DNA of 64,000 bases from Meloidogyne chitwoodi (taxonomy: Eukaryota > Nematoda > Chromadorea > Rhabditida > Meloidogynidae), in NCBI GenBank assembly GCA_015183035.1, contig JACZZP010000004.1:2046001-2110000 (forward strand), written 5' to 3'. Numbering within the stretch: position 1 is the stretch's first letter; each line of letters opens with the position of its first letter. Shown here piece after piece: positions 54,587 through 64,000 of the stretch. A model generated the notes under the pieces. It was not told the DNA's origin and did not search any database. It worked only from the letters and a program-made list of their open reading frames with translations. A program made the position numbers and the translations under genes.

Positions 54587-54954
54587 TTTTATTTTTTATA
54601 TTTTCTGGAAAGAATTAAAATATTTTAAATATATATTTTTTTCTTTTTTATTTATATTTTAAATCCATTTTGTTATTAAAAAAGATATTATTAATCTCAT
54701 ATATAAAATTATAAATATTTTTATAATAAATGTTTTTTCTTTAATTTTTAGCTATTTTCTTTAAAAAAAACCATTCTCGCAAATTTTTACGCCAAATGGA
54801 TCTGGAATGCACTCTAATAAGATTACCTAAATACAAAAATATTTATATTTTTAACTATTTTTCCCAAATAAAAATAAATTTTTAGTATATCATAATAATA
54901 CAATTTTAAAATTAAAAATTTATAATTTATTAAAAAATATATTTTTTATTTTTA
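54587..54954. other. Short A+T-rich intergenic spacer
   Basis: Spacer between the ends of the receptor gene and the small PAN gene; no feature seen. Confidence 0.4.
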
Positions 54955-55390
54955 TTAATTATCTTCTTCTATTTTATCAAAATTAAATTTATTATTACAA
55001 TCTTCATTTTTAATATAAATATCATGTCCTTTAGCAAAAACTTCTTTTGCCTCATTTCCAATTATTTTAGTATAAAGTTGACAATTTGAAAAATTTTTAT
55101 GAAAAACAATAGAATGACATTTTGATATTTTAAAACAAAAACGAAGACAATCTTTTGGAGAAGAATTATAAAATTCTGCTAATGGATCCGCATTTGAAAA
55201 CGCCTTTTGTGGAAATTTATTAAAACAATTATTATTATTATTTGTTGATTGAAGAGAATTTTGGGGTATTTCTTCTTCTATTATAAAAAATTAATTTAAT
55301 TAAATTAAAAATCATCTAACCTTTTGAATTTATTTCTGAAGAATTAATAAAATTAAAATATATTATTAATATTATAATATAATAATACAT
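54955..55390 (-). CDS. Small secreted single PAN/apple-domain protein
   Basis: Two exons; the first (ending near 55321) encodes a signal peptide (MYYYIIILIIYFNFINS), the second, from about 55280 to the stop at 54955, the mature protein of about 105 residues. The mature part has a compact six-cysteine PAN pattern: CFNKFPQKAF, DPLAEFYNSSPKDCLRFCF, SKCHSIVFHKNFSNCQLY, and a last Cys in KNEDC. Phase across the intron is consistent. It is a minimal, secreted PAN protein, short compared with most family members, and shares the neighbourhood with the multi-PAN gene at 49259 on the same strand, so local duplication is possible. Function inferred only as extracellular binding. Confidence 0.75.
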
Positions 55391-55440
55391 TAATATTTAA
55401 TTATTTTTAATTAAACTATAATTTAATTTAAATGTCTTTA

Positions 55441-55640
55441 AGTCACCAATCTGTTCGTTAAAATTAAAGTTGAGGGCCTTATTCCGGTTTAGATATTTTT
55501 AAGATTAAGCCTAGCTGTGTTGACCCGATTTTTCGGGTTTAGTCTAGGTCGGGATATACTCTTAAGAATAAAAACTCAGATTCAGAGGCTCAGCGATATC
55601 CGCAAACCTTTTTGGCTTAAATATTTAGACATATAGGTAT
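55441..55640. repeat. G+C-richer block of unknown nature between two secreted-peptide genes
   Basis: About 200 bp with TTATTCCGGTTTAGA, GTTGACCCGATTTTTCGGGT, a short hairpin (CCCGA TTTT TCGGG) and CAGAGGCTCAGCGATATCCG, standing out from the A+T background. It has no long open frame and looks like a fragment of a dispersed repeat, but no second copy was found in the window. Confidence 0.35.
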
Positions 55641-55936
55641 AACTAAATTTAATTTAATTTAATGTTTGTTTGGTTTACTATTCTCAAATATAATTAATAT
55701 TAACAAATTAATATCTAAATTAAATTTTAAAAATTAAAGTAACTTACTTAATAAATAATAATTTTAATAATAATTTTAAAAAAAAAAAACAGGCATATAA
55801 TATTTATTCTTTTTTTTTCAAAAATATGCTTATAATTGAGAAATAAAATAATTCAAGAAAATAAACAAAAAAACCACTTTTTTGCGCTTTTTTCTAAAGC
55901 AAAAATGGGTCATTTTAGTTCTTTTTTATTTTTTAA

Positions 55937-56495
55937 TTACTTTTTCCCTAATCTCATCAATGCTCGTTTTCCCAATCTCATGATTGCTCGCTTTCTTGGT
56001 GTTGCAATTTCAACCATTTCTGGTGGATTTTGACTAGAAAAAAAATTTTTTAGATAAAAAATTATTTTAAAAAATTTATTATAAATAAATTGACAAATTC
56101 ACTCTTTTTTTTTTTAATTTTGAGTTTCTGACTTTATTTAAAATACTGTAATAAATAAATCCTAAAACAAAAAACAAATTCTGTCCTTCTTACTCTTGAT
56201 TTATAAAATAAAATAAAAACAAACTCAAAAACATTATTTGTATTTTCATCTGATGGACGCAACAATAAAGAAGGCCAAAAAACACCACCACGCATTTTTA
56301 CAAATGTTGGAGCTAAATATAAATTTAAAAAAATAATATTTAATTTAAAATAATTAATTAATTAATTAATTAAAATTAAAAACCAGTGAATATTATAGGT
56401 TTTGAATTAACATTTAATAAAAATAATAAAGAAAAACAAATTAATAATGGTAATAATGTTGGCAAATTAATTAAACAAATTGTTGTTTTAGACAT
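55937..56495 (-). CDS. Probable neuropeptide precursor encoding two MRL-amide peptides
   Basis: The first exon (ATG at 56495, donor near 56383) encodes a signal peptide (TLLPLLICFSLLFLLNVNS). The second (ending near 56234) encodes APTFVKMRGGVFWPSLLLRP and SDENTNN. The last coding block, ending in TAA at 55937-55939, reads TPRKRAIMRLGKRALMRLGKK. Dibasic KR sites, Gly amide donors and KR or KK ends predict AIMRL-amide and ALMRL-amide. This resembles nematode FMRFamide-like peptides of the xLMRF-amide type (flp-28/flp-29 style), but with Leu in place of the terminal Phe in both copies. The junction into the last exon is unresolved: the TAG acceptor at about 56034 needs phase 2 whereas exon two ends in phase 0. 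An alternative CAG acceptor 15 bp downstream fits phase 1, i.e. direct splicing from exon one. The gene is short and easily missed. Confidence 0.6.
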
Positions 56496-58459
56496 TTTTA
56501 ATATTTAATAATTAATATTTTAATATATACCACAAAAACTTAAAAAAATTAATTTTTAATTATATTTATTAAATCCTAAAAATTAATAAAAATAGTTTAA
56601 ATTTTCTAATAAAGGTCTAAACCTTTAAAAAAACTTTATTTTTAATAAAAAAATATTTTTTTGTCAGGTTTTTAAGATAAATTGAGAGATAGGAATTGGT
56701 GTTGTTTTATTGGAGAAATTATATTAAAACAAAAATTTTGTTTAAAATGATAGTTAAAATAAAAGGCTTTAAATAATAATTAATATATTTATTTATTAAT
56801 AATTAAACTTAAAAATAAAAATAAAAACTATTTTAAATATATTCCTGTAAATTCTTCTTTTTTATAATAATGAATTAATTAATTGTAACTATTTTCCATT
56901 TCTGGCAATAATTTTATGCAAATTGTTACTAGCTAGATATTTATGTGACGTTCAAAAAAGAAGAGAAGAATTATTATTATTTAGGAGAGAATTTGACATT
57001 TTAATGAAAAGGAGAGAAATTCTCAAAAGTTAAATAAATAAAAACTAAAATAATTTAAAATTAATATTATTAATTTAAAATGCATGAAATACACTTACTT
57101 ATATCTCTTTTTTATTTTTATTATTATTTAATATTGCTTCCGTGACGATTTTTAATAAATTTCACAATTAAAATTTTCTGCTTAAAAAAATTTAAAAATG
57201 TTTGTTTATTTAAAAAAAGGTGATGATGATAAATAAAAAATAATTAATTTTTTTTTTAATAATTATTAAAATGATGATTATTTAAATAAATATTTTTAGA
57301 GTATTATTGGACATTTTATTGTCTAATATTTCGCAATCATTTAGTAAAATAAATAAAAGAAAAAATAAAACTTCAACAAGAAAGAATAAATAAAATTAAC
57401 AAGTATAGGTACATATATTCGAATAATACCGAAAATTAAAATAAAAATAGTTAATTGGATAGTGAAATTAACCACAAAAATATTCAAAATTATTATTTGT
57501 AGGATTATAAAAAATATATAATTTAAATAAAATGTTAATATATAATCTAAAATAATAAAAAAATAGTTTAAAAAATAATTATATATTTGAATATGAAGAT
57601 CAAACAGTTTAGAAGCCTGGAAAGGTTAAAAGATAAAAAGATGATGAAAATACAACCTTTTGCCTTGTCATAACTGTTCTTAAATATTTTTAAAAAGGTT
57701 GAAATGCCATAAAAAGAGATTATTAAATACTTAAAAAAATAATAGAAGAAAGTACTTACATATCTTTTTATATCTCTGTTATTATCTAAGGTCAGATAAT
57801 AATTCTAATTTATCAATAATTTTTAAAGAAGGGTAGTACTCAAGTATATTTATAGAAACCATAATGATCAGCACTACATTAAATATTTTTAAAATGTTTT
57901 TTTATTTATAAAAATATATTTTTTAAGGTAATTTATTTATAATATAAATTATATTGATTTATAATTAATTTTAAATTAAGTTTTTTTATATATCACTCAA
58001 AATACTTGTTCAGTTAGATGTTTGTTTGAAATTTGTAAAAGTGTGATTTGTTTGGATTATTATCGACTCTTCTATTTTTGGGCAATTTTGTAGTACAAGT
58101 TTGATAATTAATGAAAATAAATACATAAAATAAATAAAATATATTTTTGTATTTGAACGATTAGTTTTTAGTTTTGTATTCTTTTTCCAATCCTTAATGT
58201 TTCTCATCTTTAACGGTTATCATTTTCTTTTAATAATAAAAAATATAAATATTCTATTTAATTTTAAAAACATTTGACCAACATTAAATCAATTTTATTC
58301 CCTCAAAAATAAACAAATTAAATAATATTAAATTTATTATTTTTTAAAAATTTTTGAATTTTTATTTATTTTTTAATTATTTTTTAATTAAATTCTCATC
58401 ATTTTTAAAGTTTATTAAATATTATTGCCTTATTTCTGACCTAAATATTTATTATAGAA
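56496..58459. other. 2-kb intergenic region
   Basis: A+T-rich sequence upstream of the neuropeptide gene (minus) and of the gene at 58460 (plus). No exon, hairpin or repeat with support. An open frame on the minus strand at 58010-58207 has no family features or splice context. Confidence 0.4.
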
Positions 58460-60105
58460 ATGGACCCTGCCGTGACTAATGTTGTGAGTTAAACAATTTT
58501 AAATAATATAAAATCAATGTTATATTTAATTGGATGAAAATTTGTTGTGAATGTTTTTAACCTTTAAAAGACTAATGATTTTTGTAAACAAATGTTTTAA
58601 TGTTTTTCACTTAAAAATACTGGAATGTTTTTGTAAAACATTTTTAATTAATATTATAAACATTTTTACTGAACAAATGTTTTTCTTGTTTGTTGAGTGT
58701 TGTTTATCTGTGTTTTCATTGTTTTTTTGTTTTGTTGCGATTGTTTTTGTTTTTTCAATGTTTTAATGCTTTTGGAACATTTTTTTTGTTAAATGAATAT
58801 TTTTTTGAAAAAATTTTTTTTTGAAAAACATTTTTTTTTAAAAAATGTTTTTACCTTTGTCATTTTTTATTTGTATGTGAAATAAATGTTGCAGGATAAA
58901 TGTTTAGTTGTGTGAGAGAGATATATATTGAATGAAAGGTGAGGACTGCGCGTCCCTAAATATTTAGTGTTTACACATTACCTTAATATTCCCTTTTGGA
59001 TATATACATATATTTTAATATTTAATGAAAAATGAATTTAAAAATAAAAAATTAAAATTACCAATAGAATTATATTTTGATTTAATTTATTATATTCCAT
59101 TTAATATAAAATGGTTTAATCTTCGAATATCTAAATTATTTAATCTATTTATTTTTAAATTCAAACACAAATATATTATTTATTTAAATAATGTTAGTAT
59201 TATAATTTTAATGTTAAATGTGATTGCAAGTCTTTTTTTTTGTTAATTTTATAAAAATATTTTTTATTAAAAATTTTATTTTTAATTATAATGTTGAATC
59301 TAAAGTTAAAAGAAAATGCAAGAACTCTCTTCACAAATATCGACTTGCTGTTCACTGAAATGGTAAATGGAGCTAGGCCGTTTAAGGTTACTGCTGCTTG
59401 TTTGAGCTGTAAACTTGACGGTAGTTTTTTTATTTTTGATTTTTAAATAAATTATATTTTAGTTGTTTATGAACAGTTCCGAAGTGGAGTTTCTAAGTGG
59501 ATGCCATCAAAAAGTGATGTTTTGAATGCTGTAAATTTTTTTTAATTTTATTAATTTATATATAGAAATTTTTAAAGTTTTTTTTTACTTCAAATTTTGT
59601 CAAAAGATTTTGAATTTTTTGGAATAATATTTTTTAAAGTTAGAGAAATTTTATTTAGATATATAAATTGGAAAATAAGTAAATTAATTTTTATTTTTAA
59701 CATTTAAGAAATTGTTGGAACCCGATTGTATCTGGCCACGACAAGACAGTGATCCTAAAGATGATTTTGAGGAGTTGGTTTGTTAAATATTTTTATTTTC
59801 TTTTTATCAAATTTTTATAGACAAAGGCTCGTTATGAATCGAAGAGAAACATTTTGAAAAATTTATTTTCTTTTTCTTGTGAGAAAATGTTGGAGATTAA
59901 TAATGCTGAAGAAATTATGAAAATTATTGCTTATATTGATAGTAAGTTGAAAATTAAAAAATAAATAAATTTTAATCAATAATTTTAAGTATTTCTAAGA
60001 AACTATTTATTAATACAAAATAATAATTTTTGCTTTTTAGTCATGTTGACTGCGGTTCATAATATAGTTAGCCTTTATCGAAATCCTAATCCTACGGGAA
60101 TGTAA
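58460..60105 (+). CDS. Unrecognised small intracellular protein
   Basis: The core exons 59309-59420, 59463-59530, 59709-59777, 59821-59941 and 60041-60105 join in phase. Two starts are possible: ATG at 59291, reading straight into LKENARTLFTN and giving 150 residues, or ATG at 58460 (MDPAVTNV, just after an ATTATAG acceptor that could receive a spliced leader), with a GTGAGT donor at 58484 and an AAAG acceptor at 59308, also in phase. The protein is helical by composition (NIDLLFTEMVNGARPF, VYEQFRSGVSKWMPS, CEKMLEINNAEEIMKIIAYI, LTAVHNIVSLYRN), with no signal peptide or membrane helix. I do not recognise the family. If the upstream start is right, the first intron (about 825 bp) contains the F-box-like fragment at 59025. 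Confidence 0.62.
59025..59246 (+). pseudogene. F-box-like fragment
   Basis: The 73-codon frame starts with a true ATG and contains KLPIELYFDLIYYIPFNIKW followed by LRISKLFNLFIFKFK, matching the F-box pattern (LPxEL, hydrophobic helix, then a V/I-S-K region). It ends after a hydrophobic tail without further repeats. It is similar in order and wording to the fragment at 26953. It is probably a decayed or truncated member of a large F-box family; a real short protein cannot be excluded. Confidence 0.4.
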
Positions 60106-61228
60106 AGTGTGCTACAAATGTTTATTTTGGCAGGTGCGAGTTTTGACATTTTCTTATTAAGTTCGTTTATCTTAAGATTTTATAATTTTCATTTTTAAAC
60201 AAAATTATACAAAACGAAATTCTTTCTATTAAATATTTTTTGATATTTTTAAAAAAGATGAAAATTTTTTATAAACTACACAATTTTTGTTGTTCAACCA
60301 AAATCATTAAGCCTTAAAATTTTTCGCTTTCTTATGTTTTGCAAAAATTTTCTCTTATAACATAGCAATACTCAATTTTAAGTTTTAAAAGTCAATTTTT
60401 GCATTTCTTAAATATTTTGAGTATTGTTAGTTGACATAAAAATTTAGTAGTATATTTATTCTGTTTTTACATTTGATTAAAATATACAGGGAATAAATTG
60501 TTTTTGTTTAAATAATTAATTTATTTTTTAATAAGAATTGTTTGATTAAATCAAATTTTAATTTTTAAAAATATCCAAGTATGAGATAAGTCAAATATTT
60601 TGTTATCAAAAAAACATTTTGCTTTTGTTATTTTTACTCAAAAATCTTAAAAAGAAGACCGAAAAAGTATTTCTTTTTTTATCTTTTTATAAATAAATAT
60701 ATTCTTCTTTAATTTATTAAAAAGTCTTTTATCTAATCCTTCTTTTTTATTTAATCCATAAATATTTATAAAATATAATTCTTTTTTAAAAGTATTCATG
60801 CCAACCATTTCTTAACTTTTTTTATTGAATAATTTCTTGTAAAATAATTTTAAATAATTTGTCATTTTAAATAAAAAAATTGAACTGTTTTTTACCTTAA
60901 ATATTTCCCTCCTTGTGCTGACAAACTTTTAGAATTAATTATTTACAAAAACAAAATTTTAAAAATTAGTTTACTGAAAAAACTTTCTATAATAAAATAA
61001 TTTAAAAAAAAAAAATTTTTTATAGCGAATAAATTATAAAAGACTTCAATTTATAATTTTTTTCATTAACTTTATTTTAAAATAAATAAAGAATAGAGTA
61101 ATTATATAACACCTTTATATAACTCTAATATAATTTTAAATAAATTAATTAAATATTTATTAAATTAATTTAATTTTAAATTAAATAATTAATTTATTTA
61201 CCTAATTTCTATTAATTTTGATAAAAAA
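60106..61228. other. Intergenic region
   Basis: A+T-rich with no exon seen; it should include the promoter of the gene starting at 61229. Confidence 0.4.
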
Positions 61229-61658
61229 ATGAAACAAAATAATTACCAAAATAATCAATCTTTTGATCAAATAACAATTACCTCTTCATCTACTTTATCT
61301 ACTTTAAAAAATGATAATTATTGTTTGCCATCTACTGCAAAGAAAACTGTTCGTCGTCTTTGTTCATCTATATCTAAATTTGGTAAATAAAGAAAATTTT
61401 TTTTTTAATTTTTAAAAATTTCCAAATATAATTTTACCTTTTATTTTATTAAAAAATAAATAAAAATAAAATATAATATTTTTTTAAAAAACAAATAAAA
61501 AGGTCCTCGTTCTCCACCACCAACTCCTTTATGTCGCAAAGTGTCAGCACCAGGCTCTTCCATTCCTTCAGCTTTATTACCCAGTCTGATTGTGGCAACC
61601 GTTGGGGGAGATACTCCTGACTCTGGCCTTAGAATGGACTTTTCTTTTGGACGAACAG
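61229..61658 (+). CDS. N-terminal exons of an unrecognised gene (continues beyond window)
   Basis: Two exons, 61229-61382 and 61503-61658, both end in phase 1 with G|GT donors. They encode a Ser/Thr-rich start (MKQNNYQNNQSFDQITITSS), STAKKTVRRLCSSISKFG, then a proline-containing segment (GPRSPPPTPLCRKVSAPGSS) and SGLRMDFSFGRTG. RSPPPTP and CRKVSAPGSS look like SH3/proline-directed-kinase and basophilic-kinase target sites, so a regulatory or signalling protein is likely. The remaining exons must lie to the right; 61659-64000 shows none, implying a first large intron over 2.3 kb. The ATG follows an A-rich leader. Confidence 0.62.
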
Positions 61659-64000
61659 GTTATTTTATATTTATTTTTTTAAAAAGATATAATAAATAGA
61701 CAAATGTTATTATTATATTATTTTTTTAGTTTTATAAAATAAGGAAAAAAAGAGTTAAAAGTTCAAAAAACTAATATAATATTTTATTTTAAGATATCAA
61801 TTTTCATTTTTATAAAATATATAAATTTAACAAATATATTTATTTTACTTATTTTTATAATTTTTAAATTATAAAAATAAAATAAATTAAAATTAGCTAT
61901 TTTTAAAAATTAAATTTAAAATGTAACATACTTATAATCTCTTAAAGGATTATAGAATTTTTTTTAATTTTTTTTTAATTTTTAATTGATTTAGATTTTT
62001 TTTAAAAGGGTTAATTTTGCTTTATAATAATAGTCCATATTTTAGCAAAATTCTCTATAAATTTTTAAGCATTGTTAAATATATCTATAGAGTACTCATA
62101 TTATTAGTATATTTTGTTTTAGTCCTAATCCTATCAAAATTTAATTTTTTTAAATTTATTTATATATTTTATTATTTCCCCAAACAATTTCAAAAATTAA
62201 ATATCACCTACATATCTTCTCTTTTTTTTAAATTAAAGATTTTATTAAAATAAATAAATATTTATTTATTTTTATTTAATAAAGGGAATGCTTTTATTTT
62301 TTTTAAATATTAATTTTATTTTATAATTAATTAATTTATTTTTTAAATTAAATAAATTATTAATTTTTGTTTAAATATTCTGTGCGTAAAAAATAATAAT
62401 AATTAATTTATTCAACTTTAAAAATGTGTTAAAAAATAATATTTATTTTTTTAACACATTTTTCCTTTTTTTATTTTTTAAAAAAATATTTAAAAAAAAA
62501 ATATTTTTTAAAAAAAGTTAATAAATAATTTTCCTTCTCATATTTTGAGTAAAGTAATTTGTCAATTTTTTATTCCTTTTTCTCTTATAAAATTCAAAAT
62601 AACCGTCAAAAGCAATTTGAGTGAGTTAAAAATTTATTAAATAATTTAATTTATTTAATTTATTCAGTCAGTCAGTAATATTACCCTCTAAGTTTTTTTT
62701 ATTTTTTTAAGATTTTTTTTCAATCTTTTTCTCTTTTTCCAATTTAATTTTATTTTTTCAACCTTTTCTACTTAGTACTCAATTTTTTTTATTTTTATTT
62801 TTTCTAATAAAATTCTTCAAACTTTTTTTGGTTAAATATTTTGAGTCTCTCTAATCAAGTAAAAGAAATAATAAAATAAAATAAAAAATATTTTTTTATT
62901 TTATTTCTTTTATTTAATTTTCAACAAATAAAAATATATATCTCCTCTTCTTTTGTGTGTTTCTTTGTTTTAATTTTTTTTTATTTTTTAAAATAATTTT
63001 AAATAAAAAATACTAAAAATAATTATTAAAACTTACTTAAATTTAATTTAATTAATTTTAAATAATTTTTAAAATTAATATAGAAATACTTTTTATATAT
63101 TTTTTTAAATTACAAATGTAAAATAATAATTTATTAATTTATTAACATTTTATTAACTCAAAAAAAATTAATTTTAATTAAAAAAAATATTTTTTTTAAT
63201 TTATTTTTAAATTATTTATTATTTGTTTTATGCTAATTTATTTACTTTTTGCGCAATCCTTTTTTTCATTCTTTTTTATTCCACTAATATTATTTTCTTT
63301 TCTTTTTAATTTTTTTAAATTTATTTTATCTAAGACTTACTTCAATATAAATATATAAATATATACACCTAACGCCCACTCAAATATCTTCGGTGGCACT
63401 TTTTTATTTTTTCGGTGAAATAAAGAAGAAGAGGGGAGCAAAAGCATCATTTACTTAAAGCTGAGCATTATTTATATTTTATTCTTCTCCACATTTCTTT
63501 CTTTTTTTTTTTATTTTATTTTTTGACCGACTTTAAAAAAACGTATCGAATTTTATTTAGCACTCCACCCATTCCCTTCTTTTTATTTATTTTCTTTACA
63601 CTTAATTTTGGGTCCTTTTTTTGGGAAGGATTACCTTTTTTAAATAAAAAACCTCTCTCTAAATATTTTTTAAATAAAATTGTTCGGAAGCCCATCCTCT
63701 TTAAAAAACACATTTTCCCATTTTTACTGCCAACTGTAGAGTAAATAAAAATATTTTTTTAATTTAAATTCTCTTTTTTAATGAACAAATAAAATAAATA
63801 AATATTTATATTTTTTTTAAAGTTTTATTTTAATTAATTTCTTTTATTATAATTTCTTCTATTTTATTTCCTTATTTTTTTATTATAAAGAAAAAAAATT
63901 TAAATATTTTTTTAAAATAAAAAAAAAATAAAAAAATTAATACATTATTATAACTACTATAATTTATTATTTTATCATAAAGAAAATGTTTAAAAAGAAA
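61659..64000. other. Long A+T-rich intron or flanking sequence
   Basis: No coding exon seen. Contains a strong hairpin at 62420-62465 (AAAAATGTGTTAAAAAA pairing with its complement) and a mixed-composition block at 63360-63480 (ACACCTAACGCCCACTC, GAAGAAGAGGGGAGC) that could be an internal promoter. A pair of overlapping open frames at 63516-63744 on opposite strands is a composition effect. Confidence 0.35.

Noticed and set aside
55836..56033. 65-codon plus-strand open frame with a repeated ARF motif
   Set aside because: It is the opposite-strand shadow of the MRLGKR neuropeptide block; the internal repeat comes from the two peptide copies.
62017..62253. 78-codon hydrophobic open frame
   Set aside because: Ile/Leu/Phe/Tyr-rich only because of T-rich composition; no start context, no splice partners.
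63516..63744. Opposite-strand pair of overlapping open frames
   Set aside because: Low-complexity Phe/Lys-rich translations on both strands of the same DNA; no domain, so treated as chance.

Overview
The window looks like a nuclear contig of a plant-parasitic tylenchid nematode, most likely a root-knot nematode (Meloidogyne). The DNA is very A+T rich. Genes are split into many short exons, with introns of about 40 to 900 bp ending in T-rich AG acceptors. A multi-exon, eukaryote-style GH5 cellulase (a gene family these nematodes acquired from bacteria) sits beside typical nematode genes. Species is inference. All gene models were assembled by hand by matching splice sites and reading phase; no search was run.

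Layout, left to right. (1) 2-4882 (+): C-terminal part of an unrecognised low-complexity and coiled-coil protein, followed by 6355-11474 (+), a nematode cytoplasmic intermediate filament gene with a lamin-tail domain. The phases allow the two to be spliced into one very long transcript. (2) 13771-18895 (-): a GRK4/5/6-type G-protein-coupled-receptor kinase (grk-1-like) with two apparent GC-AG introns. (3) 23299-25789 (+): epsilon/alpha-sarcoglycan (sgca-1-like). (4) 26953-27213 (+): short F-box-like ORF; 27411-28070: a long inverted-repeat element; 28406-29754 (+): unrecognised secreted protein of 278 residues. (5) 30639-34060 (-): PLD3/PLD4-type membrane phospholipase-D-family protein. (6) 34.8-38.0 kb: gene-free, repeat-dense stretch with two hAT-like non-autonomous elements that have intact 8-bp target duplications. 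(7) 38444-42235 (+): secreted, low-complexity Q/T/N/E-rich protein; 42648-43041 (-): small signal-anchored membrane protein; 43321-44815 (-): four-pass claudin/Clc-like membrane protein. (8) 46652-48622 (+): secreted GH5 cellulase ending in seven identical 8-residue Ser/Thr/Pro repeats and no binding module. (9) 49259-51732 (-): secreted PAN/apple-domain protein; 52892-54586 (+): serpentine chemoreceptor-like 7TM protein; 54955-55390 (-): small secreted one-PAN protein; 55937-56495 (-): a probable neuropeptide precursor encoding two MRL-amide peptides. (10) 58460-60105 (+): small unrecognised intracellular protein; 61229 to beyond the window (+): first exons of an unrecognised gene.

Functionally this is an ordinary mix of muscle and cytoskeleton genes (intermediate filament, sarcoglycan), signalling genes (GRK, chemoreceptor, neuropeptide) and secreted proteins, including a plant-cell-wall enzyme used in parasitism. 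There is no operon-like or pathway cluster. The least expected items are the cryptic MRL-amide precursor, the unrecognised secreted 278-residue protein, the reading-frame-compatible long intermediate-filament isoform, and several families of fold-back elements, including three whose ends are built from 14-15 bp degenerate tandem units.
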